From: Trema orientale
Lineage: Eukaryota; Streptophyta; Magnoliopsida; Rosales; Cannabaceae
Assembly (NCBI GenBank): GCA_002914845.1
Contig: JXTC01000064.1
Coordinates: 786,372 to 850,371, forward strand
Direction: 5' to 3'
Length of the DNA: 64,000 nucleotides
In this document: piece by piece, positions 36,561-47,555 of the stretch
Layout of the letters: every line of letters begins with the position of its first letter
How positions within the stretch are numbered: the stretch's first letter is position 1
Program-made: the position numbers and the translations under genes
Notes under the pieces: model-generated
Told to the model about the DNA's origin: nothing
What the model saw: the letters and a program-made list of their open reading frames with translations, nothing else
Database searches by the model: none

Positions 36561-37428
36561 GTGATCTCCTCAGGTTAATCTACTCTCTCCATATAATTCT
36601 TCAACCATTGTCAAATGCATGTCTAGGACCCTCAAATTTTAGAGCTGAGTTGTCTTTTAGGGTATTCACAATGGTTCTCAAACCGTGGCTACCAAAATTT
36701 CGTTTGCTTATCCTATGTCTTAAAATCAGCAGAAATATTAACGTTATCAAGATATAACAAACTTTCACTATCAATATCACAAAGGATATAACTCAGGATC
36801 AAACTTTGGGCTCTAATCAAACTCCTTTGTTACCAACACGTCCATCATATCATTATGATAATACTTATCATCATTTCGTGGTTACTTTCTAATGTGAAAA
36901 ATGTTTATCTCCAAGGTCATGTTCCCAAACGATAACTTCATTAGACCATTCCTACAATAGGGTATTTGCTACAACAAGAAAAGATCTTCCTAAGATTAGC
37001 TAGATCTTGGACTCCATATCAACCATAGATCGAGCATCTAGGATTTCAAAATCAATAGGATAGTAAAATTTATCAATTTGAAGCAAAACATCTTCCAATA
37101 TCCCTCTCAGTCTTCACACAGAAGGGTCAGCTAACTGCAATACCACACATGTGAGCTTGATTTCTCTGAGGCCTAGTTGTAAGTAAACAGAGTAAGGCAT
37201 GAGGTTTACACTTGCTCCCAAGTCTAGAAGAGCTTGGCCAAACTTGTGTGTCCCTATGTTGCAAGTGATTATCGGACAACCTGGATCTTTGTACTCATGG
37301 AGTGTTTTCTGCTCAATTACCATACTTACCTGCTCGGTTAAGAAAGCAATCTTCTTGACATGGCACCACTTTTTCATGGTGCATAGATCTTTGATCACCT
37401 TAGTGTATGATGATACATGCTTGGTCAC
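36560..37428 (-). pseudogene. Ty3/gypsy (Athila-like) protease remnant
   Basis: The frame at 37114-37428 contains DPGCPIITCNIGTHKFGQAL followed by LDLGASVNLMPYSVYLQLGL, a retroviral-type aspartic protease with the D-L-G-A variant active site usual in Athila/Tat elements. Decayed continuation reaches about 36870 (DKFYYPIDFEILD; LILGRSFLVVANTLL). Stops and frame changes occur after 37114. It should be followed by reverse transcriptase but is not. Confidence 0.75.
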
Positions 37429-37500
37429 ATGTAATAAAGGCAGATTAATTTTAACTTTCTCAGAGTTTTTGAGGATCTTACCTTGATTTTTCGGTATTTT

Positions 37501-38534
37501 TCACGTCTTGAGAGCTTGTGGAAAAGGCACTTTAATCGGAAGTTTCTTTTCAGCTTCATGTGGAGGGACATCTTCAGTGCTACTTAGAATGGTGTTGCTT
37601 GTCAATGCATTATATAAAGTTGGACCACTTCGAGTAATCATGGCATTGACCTCTATGATGTTCTGTATATCAGCAACAAAGGTTTGTGCCAAGTGCTGCC
37701 ACTTTGGATTAGACTGAGGTTGGGCAGGAATTCTTTCCTGCTCTTGTAAAATAAGAGTACTAGCCAGCTTAGTGATCTGACTCTTAATCTCCTTATTCTT
37801 TTACACCACCAATGTAAGTAGACTCAAACTTCTGCTTAGTCTTATTATGTGCCTCGATAAATGCCTAAAAGTGTCTACTCTAGAGGATTCCTATTGGGTT
37901 ATGCATTATATTGAGGTGCAAAGTAATTCCTAGGTGGTGGTGCCTCAGTATTCCAGTTATTGTTATTGGATGAAGCACAGTGGTTTTGATTAAACCTCCA
38001 GTTAAAGTTTAGGTGGTTTCTTCAGATAGTGAGAAAGGTTTTCTAAACATTCCTAAGGAATTACATTGTTCTTCATAAACCCCTTTCATCTCACTGTAGG
38101 TTGGGCAATCCTGAGCTAAGTGTTCTCTTCCCCCACAGACAAAACATGTAGCTTGAGATTCTATCCTAGCCACCGTATGGGTGACTGTACTATCTTTAGT
38201 TTTCAAGGCCTCTAATTCCCAAGTCACAGCTTCTAGTTGGGCTTTAAGGCTATTTTCTTCCCTAAGATTATAGATTCTAGTTGGTCGTGACCTATTGGTG
38301 CTATCAGTAGTACTAGTTCTAGTCAATGTATGAGTTTTCTCAGCTAACTCATTCAGGTAGTCTATGGCTTCTTCTGGGTCTTTTTACAGGAACACTCCAT
38401 TACACATCATCTCTATAAATGGACGCTCCCTAATGGTTAATTGCTCGTAAAAATAGCTAATTTACTGCCAGTTTTAGTACCCGTAGTATGGGCACATATT
38501 CAGTAACTCTTTGAATCTCTCCTAGGCTTGATAT
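37501..38534 (-). pseudogene. Ty3/gypsy (Athila-like) gag remnant, cut by copia insertion
   Basis: Minus-strand pieces: 38340-38534 (ERFKELLNMCPYYG, then DPEEAIDYLNELAEKT) and 38009-38326, which ends with a zinc knuckle CFVCGGREHLAQDCP. Stops are present near 38390, 38460 and 38522. The frame 37501-37692 is a later linker. The gag N-terminus is missing because the copia element starts at 38535; no matching piece appears on its far side. Confidence 0.75.
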
Positions 38535-40139
38535 TGCCAGTATGCATTAGAATAAAATTCTAGAAAATATTTTCATAAAATCATTTTCAAGAACACCATA
38601 GTTTTGTAAAATTTAGAGAAGCATCGGAATTGGTCGTTTAAATTTTTTTCTTTTACAAAACATTTCGGATCGTGATCTAACATAAATTAACTCTTGATCT
38701 AGATAAGAACAATACCCGGATTCGCTCCACAGACTTCTCGTCTTTCCGTCTATTCTCTAAAGCCGTTTGAATGATCCAGTGGGTGATCACTTTCTTGATT
38801 CCTAATAAAGAGATCCCAGACAAATAAGAAGACAATCTCCTCGAACTGATTTCTCTGATATGGCCGAAACACCAAGGATAGTGAATCCCAAGGGCTGGTC
38901 GATTTTTCTCTGCTCTTCCTCTCTATGTTTTTCATTTGACACTCACTTCTCAAGGTTTTTCACATGTAACTCTTATAATTGGCAGCTAGAGAACTTTTTT
39001 CTTAACTAGAGAGAGATTAGTAAACCCTAATGGACTTATTAGGCTTGTTGGGCTCAACTGATCATCAAATAATTATTGTGCTTTAATTTGAGCCAGACAG
39101 GAGACCAAATAGATCCATAAAGCCCAAGCTCAAATAGACTATATACCCATAATCATAATTATCATAATTAACTCATAATTATGATTGGGCCTTGTCTATT
39201 AATATTGGGGCACACCACTATAGGCCCAATATTGAACTCTTGGACTAAATGCCATTAATTTTCTGTGAAGCTTATTATCAACTAATTAGCTCGATCCATT
39301 TAGCATATACTATACCTGTAGATGTACCTCCAATGCAATGGTGCACTAGCAAGGTGAAATTACCGTATTACCCCTCTAGTACATATTTATCTTTGAGTTG
39401 CCATTTTTTATCTAATGGATAATAGTTGACTATAGTGTTTGTATCTGCTTATACCAACATAGTCAAATTCACATAGTGAATACTGGGGCCTTGGTTTATG
39501 TTATCTAAGTACTTGAAAAAACTCAAAGTGATATTATATGCATGGCATCCATCATGAAAAATGTTCTACACATTTCATATACCTTATCTTTCAAGATATC
39601 AGAGTTCGAACCATAAATCGGAACTAGTCCTTTAGTAACTCAAAAAGATAAAACATATGAAAGTAAGTTCATTAATCACTATAATTAAAGTTTTCTACAA
39701 TAGTGCTAGATTAGTGAAATTAGAAATTTGAGTTACGGCACTTAACCTCAAATTCTAATTCACTCGGTCCTATTTGATGTTGTTATAACTTTCTTCATTA
39801 ATCAAATAGACAACACTATATTCTATAGCATAGTAAAGTATTCCATCTTCAATATACAGAATGCGAATAATTTAATTTAGACATAATGAAATAAAGAATA
39901 TAATGTCTACCATATATAAACTTATCATACGAATAACTCTTTATTACTCATTACATGTATCAGAATCTTTATATATTTGCATAAGATAAACATAGACACC
40001 ACATTGTATCAATGGGACATAAATGAAACAAAAATTCATAACATAGAATTTATTAATAATAAATAGATAACAAATAATCCGATAAATATTATTTATAATG
40101 TCATAACAATAAACTGCTTTATAGGATATTATTCTAACA
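38535..40139 (-). repeat. Copia 3' LTR, complete (1605 bp)
   Basis: On the minus strand it starts TGTTAGAATAATATCC at 40139, directly after the purine tract aagtgggaga (40140-40150), and ends near TACTGGCA at 38535. Positions 38535-39540 align with the other LTR at 46553-47555, with many substitutions. Its start also matches a fragment at 54815-55045. Confidence 0.88.
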
Positions 40140-40150
40140 ATCTCCCACTT
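40140..40150 (-). promoter_or_regulatory. Copia polypurine tract
   Basis: The minus strand reads aagtgggaga immediately before the LTR start. This primes plus-strand DNA synthesis and fixes the LTR boundary. Confidence 0.8.
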
Positions 40151-40155
40151 GACCT

Positions 40156-40680
40156 TTAAAGTAGATGTGACATGTCACGTAGTCCCATTCCTTCTAGGTG
40201 GTGCTCAAATATTTTGGTAGCCAAAGACCTGGTAAAACGATTAGCAAAGTTCTCCCCAGACGCTATCGTACTCACTATTACGTCTTCTCTTTGAATAATT
40301 TCTCTGAGTACATGATATTTTCTTTCTATGTGTTTTCCCCTCTTGTGGCTTCTGGGCTCTCTGGAGTTAGCAACTGCTCCACTATTATCACAGTAGAGTG
40401 TTATAGGTTGCTGTGCTCCAGGTACTACCTCGAAATCCATAAAGAAATTTCGAAGCCAGACCGCCTTTTTAGCTGCTTCAGAAGCTGCCACATATTCAGC
40501 CTCTATGGTTGAATCTACAATACAAGATTGCTTGATACTTTTCCATATAATGGCTCCACCACCAGGGGTAAAGACTGAACTAGAGATTGATTTTCTAGAG
40601 TCTTTATCAGATTGAAAATCCGAATTAGTATATCCAACAGGTGTTAGATCTTCTCCAAAATATATAAGCATATAATTTCT
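40156..40680 (-). pseudogene. Copia RNase H domain
   Basis: A long frame carries the copia RNase H block: GYTNSDFQSDKDSRKSISS, then STIEAEYVAASEAAKKAVWL, LYCDNSGAVANSREP, and a terminal GENFANRFTRSLA. The D-E-D catalytic pattern is present (Asp in NSDFQ, Glu in EAEY, Asp in CDNS). It is the best preserved part of the element, but disconnected from the RT frame upstream. Confidence 0.85.
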
Positions 40681-40743
40681 AGTTCTCCGAAGATACTTTA
40701 GAATATGCTTGACTGCACCCCAATGTTTAGGTCCTGGATTAGA

Positions 40744-41755
40744 TTAGTAATGACTTACAATCCCAACAGTATAACAAATATCTGGTCTTGTGCAAAGCAT
40801 GGCATACATGAAACTTCCTACTGCCAAAGCATAAGATATATTTCTCATCTGTTCTTTCTCTTCTTCTGTCTCATGAGAATTCTCATTAGATAGAGTAATT
40901 CCTTTTCGAAAGGATGTCAAGCCTCTCTTGGAATTTTGCATTGCAAACTTAACCAGTATTTTGTCTATATATGAAGCTTGTGATAACGCTATGCAATTGT
41001 CCTTTCTATCTCGTAGAATCTGTATTCCTAGAACATAGCAAGATTTTCCTAAGTCTTTCATATCAAACTATAGTGCTAACCAGAGTTTCATTGATGATAA
41101 TGATCCAACATCATTCCCAATGATTAGAATATCATCAATATACAGTACTAGAAAAATCACTTTATTATCTGGAATTCTTTTATAAACACAAGTTTCATCT
41201 ATGTTTCATTCAAAACCATAAGACTTAATTGCTTCATCAAATCTTATGTTCCAAAATCTAGATGCTTGCTTGAGTCTATAAATAGATATTTTACCTTCAA
41301 AAACTTTTCTTTTCAACGAATCCATCTGGTTGTATCATATAAATATGTTTATTAAGATTACCATTTAGGAATGCAGTCTTGATGTCCATTTGCCATATCT
41401 CATAATGAAGAGATATAGTGATGGATAAGAGTACACGAATAGACTTGATCATAGCTACAGGAGAGAAGATTTCTTCATAGTCAATACCTTCCTTCTGTGT
41501 ATAACCCTTTGTAACTAACCTTGTCTTGAAAGTCTCCACTTTTCCATCTACTCCCCTATTTCTTTTATAGACCCACTTACACCCAATGAGTTTTATCCTT
41601 TCAAGTGGATCTATAAGTTCCCAGACTTTATTAGAGTACATGGACTCTATTTTGGATTCCATTGCCTTTTGCCAGAGAACTGTATCCACATTATCCATTG
41701 CCTCATTATAGGTGTAAGGATCAAATTCTTGGTCACAAGACTCTCCTATTCCCAA
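40744..41755 (-). pseudogene. Copia reverse transcriptase, broken
   Basis: The first part, 41297-41755, reads NKVWELIDPLERIKLIGCKW, then GIDYEEIFSPVAMIKSIR and QMDIKTAFLNGNL. A second frame carries the catalytic box YIDD (41130-41141 in the coding sense of the minus strand) within LVLYIDDILIIGNDV. The third, 40744-41061, starts MKDLGKSCYVLGIQI. At least two frame breaks or stops separate the parts. Confidence 0.85.
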
Positions 41756-42039
41756 GTATCTTTCGTGCTATCTTACAATTCACCCATTATGACGAGGATC
41801 CGATGTGTGTTGAGTTTCAAGTGATTTATTTTTCCTAAGTACTTTCTTTATCTTATCTTCTATAGATTGGCTGATAGCATCAGTTAATTCTTCAAGAACT
41901 AACTTACTTTTAGAATTGAAATCTTTCATATAGTTTTCTTCCAAGAAAGTAGCATTTATACTCACAAATATTTTCTTTTCTTTATTACTATAGAAATAAT
42001 ATCTTTTTATTCCTTTTGGATAACCTAAAATTGACACAA

Positions 42040-42858
42040 ATCAGATCGTGATTCGACCTTAGTCATTTTTCCTTTCAGCACGTATATTGGACAACCTCAA
42101 ATATGGATATGAGGTAAACTAGGTTTATGTCCTTACCATAGTTCAAAAAGTGTCTCATGTACTGACTTAGAAGGAACTCTATTTAGCAGGTATATAGCAG
42201 TTTCTAAAGTATAACCCGAAAATGATGCAGGTAATTGTGAATAACTGATCATCGACCTAACCATGTCCAAAAGTGTCCTATTTCTTCTTTCAGCAATACC
42301 ATTTAGTTAAGGTGTACTAGGTGCTATGAGTTGGGATAGGATCCTATTCTCTGTGAGAAATTCAAAGAATTCTCCAGAGAGGTATTCACCATCTCGATAA
42401 GATCGAAGGGTCTTTATGTTCTTTCCTAACTACTTTTCAGGTATTGCTTTGAATTCTCTGAACTTTTCAAAAAAATCCGATTTGCGTTGCATTAGGTAAA
42501 CATAGCCAAATCTAGAATAATCATCCGTAAACTTAATGAAGTATTCAAAACCTCCCCAAGCTTGAATATTCAATGGCCTACAGACATCAGTGTGTACTAA
42601 CTCTAGACATTCTTGAACTCTAAGACCTTTTCCAGTAAATAGTCTTTTAGTCATTTTATCTTCCAGACAGGATTCACAAGTTGGTAATGGTTTAACTTTT
42701 AACGAACTTAGAGGTCCATCATTAACTAACTTTTGAATTCTGTTTAGGTTAATATGACCGAGTCTCAAATGCGAGAGATAAGTTTCATCATTAGTACTCA
42801 CTTTCAATTTCTTATGTTTAGGTCCTACATATTCATAATCATTTTCAAGATTGTGCAA
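42040..42858 (-). pseudogene. Copia integrase, broken
   Basis: 42430-42858 starts with the gag-pre-integrase zinc-binding region (LRLGHINLNRI...CESCLEDKM) and continues into the integrase core (LELVHTDVCRPL, then FTDDYSRFGYVYLM), giving two of the three catalytic acidic residues. The third region (GIAERRNRTLLDMVRSM, near 42250-42310) is in another frame with stops. Confidence 0.82.
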
Positions 42859-42948
42859 TGAGATACTTTTGGGTTGAATAAAGAAAAGATTATTCCTGTG
42901 AGTATCGGTGCAAATAAGATTTTTATTCTTTCCTTAGAAACTTTATTG

Positions 42949-43242
42949 TCAAAATGAACAGAATAATATTGTCTCATCAAACAGGTTCCGTTTAAACACC
43001 GGAATATAATAACAATTCTTTATTTCTAAAAACCTAAAATCTTTGAACTTCAAAATAACATCTCCTATTGTACGAGCTTCAACTATTAAGCCATATCCCA
43101 ATCGCAATGTGAACTCTTCACTAGCAAACTTCCTAGTTTCTTTCAACCCCTGTAAAGTATTACAAACATGGTCAGTGGCTTCCAAATCTATAATCCAAGA
43201 ATAGATAGAATCAACCACATGACAAGCCTCAATGAACAACAA
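42949..43242 (-). pseudogene. Copia protease with altered active site
   Basis: The frame reads WIIDLEATDHVC where Ty1/copia proteases have DSGAT at the catalytic Asp. Two of the residues after the Asp are changed (S-G to L-E), so proteolysis is very unlikely. The rest (IKNCYYIPVFKRNL) matches the usual C-terminal flank. Confidence 0.8.
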
Positions 43243-43249
43243 ATTGTCA

Positions 43250-44075
43250 CTACCTTGTTTATCCTTGCCGTTGTTCTTCTCCTTCTTACGGGCTAGGTAA
43301 ATTTTGCAGTTTCTCTTCCAATGCCCATTCTCATTACAGCAGAAATATTTTCCCTTTAGTTTGGTATCCTTCTTGGTCTTCTTTTTCTTCTAGAGCCAGA
43401 GAAGCAAGAGTCTTTTTCTTTCCTTTACCTTTGAACTTAGGTTTGGAAGAACTAGCTTGAGCTACATTAGCCTCAGCAGACCCTGACTTATTCTTCTTAT
43501 GAATATTCTCTATAATTTGCAGAGCTTTCATTAGGCCAATAAGAGTGTAATCTTTCCGACGGATCTCATGATCAATCTTAAATTGATTGAACGTGTCTGA
43601 CAATGTGTTCAAAACCACGTCAATTTGGGTGTCACAATCAGATTTCCAGTTCATTAAGATATGCGATAACTTTCATCATATGTTCCTGAACTGGAGTATC
43701 CTTCTTTTGACGAAGATTCATGAATACACATGTAGCCTCATTTTTGGCCAGACAACCAAGATTGGCGAACATATTGTCAACGCTCAGCATCATATCAGTA
43801 GCAGTATCCGTCCCACGATATTGTTGTTGCAATATATTGCTCATTGAGCCAAGTATATAGCACTTAGCCATCTCATCAGATTGATTCCACTTATCATATA
43901 AGTTTCTTTCATCGTCGGTGGATTCTGCAGTTGGCTGAGCAGGAAGTGGAGTGTTGAGAACCCACTTACGTTTATCAGTAGTAGGCACTATGTCTAGGTT
44001 ACATTTCCAGTCTACATAGTTTTCACCATCTAACTTATTTTGTGTGAGTAAAGTGGATAAAGGATTAAGTGCCAT
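43250..44075 (-). pseudogene. Copia gag, frameshifted
   Basis: The likely start is ATG 44073-44075 (MALNPLSTLLTQNKLDGENY), a well-known opening of this copia gag type. An upstream in-frame ATG at 44120 is less typical. The frame stops near 43638 (YLNELEI) and resumes in another frame from about 43650 (TLSDTFNQFKIDHEI). The zinc knuckle near 43290-43330 reads YFCCNENGHWKRNC, so the first Cys of CX2CX4HX4C has become Tyr. Confidence 0.85.
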
Positions 44076-44120
44076 ATCTACTGAAAATAAATATATATTC
44101 CGTGTATAAGCAAACATCAT

Positions 44121-46536
44121 ATAGCATATTTCGAATAATTAATATAATATATTAAACATACAATATGCAAGTGAAGTATCCTAAAGACTATCATTCATAT
44201 TCATGGTAATTTGACCTACTACTGATTACAAGCCTTCTATTGGGGGTCATGCAATCAATGAGTTAGATCGACATAATTTTAATTAATAAATAGATAGATA
44301 ACTCTTATCCCATATTTCTAACTACCATTCTCTTTGGTCCCCTAATCGATTAATAAGAACTCCTACGGAGGGATATTAATGTTTCGAGTTAAGTGTTTAA
44401 CCATTATTTCGGTAACTAAGCTTTCTATATAAGACCGTCTCTTACAGGCAATCAGCCTTATATAGTCTACCTAGTACCTTATCCGAAGAAGCTCGTTTAT
44501 AGTATTACCTAGAAGAAAACCCTCCTACGGGAGCTCAGTAAGATTCTGAGGTGAAGCTCATCCTAATACATAATGAACCAAAAATGGAGACCATAGGTAT
44601 CACATACCTTGTCCTACTCAATATTTTATAGTTAGAGATTTATAGATTTTACCCAGTTATCTAACTAGCTTAATAACCTAAAATCAATTATGTAAGCATG
44701 TTCACATTTGCATAAGAGTAGCTCTAATTTTCTAAATGACATGTTACTAAAGATCATGCAATAATATTTAATTATTAGGCATGCATGCAACATTGTCCTA
44801 ATAATACCAAAATAGTAAGCAGATAATTAATTAAGTGTTATTGATCTATTAATTTATGGTAATTTAAAATTATTTAATATTAAAATAATTTTAATTGATA
44901 AGATAATATTAAATATTTAAATATGAAAGGTAATATTTAAATTTTAAAATAGAAAAGATTTTCATAAAATCTAATCAGTTTAAATAAAAGATTTAACTAA
45001 TTAAATCCCCTTAAATATCTCAAATTTAAATTTCAACTTTTGAAATCTTAATTTAAATTTAACTTCCTTAAATATCTCCCATTATCTTATCTTTTAGATT
45101 TGAATTCCAAATTCAAATCAATATCTAATCTCATTAAATATCTACCAATCATAAATTCAAATTTGAAAACCAAAAATTGATTTAAATTTAAATTTTAAAT
45201 CTTCACAAGATTCGAAATTTAAAAGATAGAAGATTTTACAGATAAAATCTCCTACAATATCTCTAATTTGAATTGAAACAAATTTAAATTCAAAATAGAT
45301 AACTAATTATCACATAATCAATTTTTCAAAATATCTATTTAAAATTTGAATTTAAAAAACTAAAAATATATTATCTCATAATATCTAATTTAAAAATCTC
45401 ATTTTAAAATATCTCAAATTATTCAAATAATAATTAAGATATTATGGATATCAATCATATCTATAATTCAAATTAAAACATCCTATCAATTCAAATTTCA
45501 AAAATTCAAATTGAATAAGGATTTAAAATTTGAATTTAAATTTGAATTTATCAGTTTTCATAAAACTACGGATAAATTAAATTTATTTTAAAATGAAAAT
45601 AATTAAAATTACGGTCGAAAACTCAAAACGTATCGAGACAAGCCGACGGATGGAACAGGAGGCCGGTATGTGAATGGCGGCCTTGGGATGTTACGCAGCT
45701 ATGCTCGGGACAACTCCCGAGCGCCAACAGGCTCGCATAACACTGCCCAGTCTCGCTCGGGAAAACGGGCTCGCGTAGCTATCACACGACAAACGCACAA
45801 GGTGTCACCCTGAGCGGCCTAGGCACGGGAGGTCACCTGGCCATGCTCTCGTAGCACGTGCAGGGTGAAACCGTGTGGCATGCGTGGGATAGCCACCTAC
45901 AGACCATGCACGAATCACATCCACACGGCCAGCGGGGCTGTGCCTGCGCTGCATGCGTGGGGTGAACACACGCGGCACGCGAGGTGGCTACCCGCAGGCC
46001 ATGCGCGGATCACATCCGCGTGACTAGTGGGGTTGTGCCCTTGCGGCATGTGCGGGGCTAACCCACGCGGCCTGCACAGGGAGGCCACCCGTAAGCCATA
46101 CGCAAATCGCATCCGCGTGGACAGGGCACCTCACCCGCGCAACCATGCGCAACATGTGCCCGTGCGGCCCGCACGCAAGTGACACCTGTTGTTTCAATTT
46201 TTTTTTTTAAATTGAAAAACAGTTTTTCATAAAAACTTAAAAACAATTATGGATCAAAATATTTCCACGCATAGTTTTATCAAGAATATAAAATATGAAC
46301 ACATAGAAATCAAGAACGTGCTAGAAAAGAAAATAAAAAATAAGCATGATCATCACCTTATAGCAATATCTAATCAAATAATCATTCAAACTTATTGAAT
46401 TTATTGACCATCATACAAACTAGAGTATACTTATAACATGAACAAGACCTAACATAATCAAACTCTCCAGAAATCATAAACATCGATCAACAAGAGAATA
46501 GATCAGAGTAAAATATGATGGATCAACAATAAAATA
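44121..46536 (-). mobile_element. Copia leader region, gene-free
   Basis: About 2.4 kb between gag and the primer-binding site. Positions 44800-45600 are extremely AT-rich and made of shuffled aaatttaaattcaaat motifs. Positions 45640-46180 switch abruptly to GC-rich DNA with a ~96 bp repeat. No credible gene is present; the minus-strand frames at 45915-46246 come from the GC-rich repeat. Confidence 0.65.
45840..46185. repeat. ~96 bp GC-rich minisatellite in the copia leader
   Basis: Three units are marked by gaccatgcacgaatcacatcc (45902), ggccatgcgcggatcacatc (45997) and agccatacgcaaatcgcatc (46094), 95-97 bp apart. Each holds an internal palindrome of the type gcgcggat...atccgcg. Composition is far more GC-rich than anything near it. 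Confidence 0.75.
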
Positions 46537-46552
46537 ATGCTCTGGTAACAAT
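46537..46552 (-). promoter_or_regulatory. Copia primer-binding site
   Basis: The minus strand reads attgttaccagagcat next to the LTR end, two mismatches from the TGGTATCAGAGC site typical of Ty1/copia elements. It sets the inner LTR edge at 46553. Confidence 0.75.
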
Positions 46553-47555
46553 TGCTGGTATTCAATAGAATAAAATTTCGGAAAATATTTTCGTAAAATC
46601 ATTTTCAAGAATACCATAGTTTTGTAAAATCTAGAGACCTAGTGAAATTGGTTGTTTAAAATTTTTCTTTTAACAAAATATTTCGGATCATGATCTAACA
46701 TAAATTAACTCTTGATCTAGACAAGAACAATACCCATATTTGCTCCATAACCTTCTCGTCTTAATGTCTATTCTCAAAAGCCATTTGATTGATCCAGTGG
46801 GTGGTCAATTTCTTGATTCCTAACAAAAAGATCCGTAAATGAACAAGAAGATAATCTTCTCGAACTGATTCTCCGAGATAGCCGAAACACTAAAGATAGT
46901 GAATCCCAAGGGCTGGCTGATTTTTCTCTGCTCTTCCTCTCTCTATTTTTCGTGTGACACTCACTTCTGAAGGGTGTTTCACATGTAACTCTTATAATTG
47001 GTAGCTAAAGAACTTTTCTCTTAACTAGAGAGAGATTAGTAAACCCTAATTGGCTTATTGGGCTTGTTGGGCTCAAATGATCATCAAATAACTATTGTGC
47101 TTTAATTTGAGCTAAATAGGAGATCAGATGGATTCATAAAGCCCAAGTTCCAATGGACTATATACTCACAATCATAATAAACTCATAATTATAATTGATC
47201 CTTGTCTATTAATATTGGGGCACACCACTATAGGTCCAATATTGAACTCTTGGACTAAATATCATTTATTTTTTGTGAAGCTTATTATCAACAAATTAGC
47301 TCAATCCATTTAGTATATACTATACCTGTAGATGAACCCCCAATGCAATGTCGTACTAGCAAGGTAAAATTACCATATTACCCCTCTAGTACATATCTAC
47401 CTTTAAATTGCCATTTTTCATCTAATAGATAATAGTTAACTATAGTGTTTGTATCTGCTTATACCAACACAGTCAAATTCACATAGTGAATACCGGGGCC
47501 CTAGTATATATTATCCAAGTACTTGAAAAAACTCAAAGTGACATTGTATGTATGC
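46553..47555 (-). repeat. Copia 5' LTR, truncated
   Basis: Aligns to 38535-39540 of the other LTR. Homology stops at about 47555 where gypsy-type LTR sequence begins, so about 600 bp holding the LTR start (TGTTAGAAT...) are missing. Later insertion with deletion, or an assembly join, could explain this. Confidence 0.85.

Larger units (their letters stand above)
38535..47555 (-). mobile_element. Ty1/copia retrotransposon, ~9.0 kb, decayed
   Basis: Minus-strand order from the right: 5' LTR (46553-47555, truncated), primer-binding site, ~2.4 kb leader, gag, protease, integrase, reverse transcriptase, RNase H, polypurine tract, 3' LTR (38535-40139). Domain order PR-INT-RT-RH identifies Ty1/copia. 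Multiple stops and frameshifts, and a lost protease active site, show it is not autonomous. It inserted into the Athila-like gag on the left side. A 5 bp duplication cannot be tested because the right LTR is incomplete. Confidence 0.9.

Noticed and set aside
45915..46246. GC-rich minus-strand open frames, possible bacterial transfer
   Set aside because: They follow the 96 bp minisatellite and lie inside a copia leader; no protein similarity was recognised.
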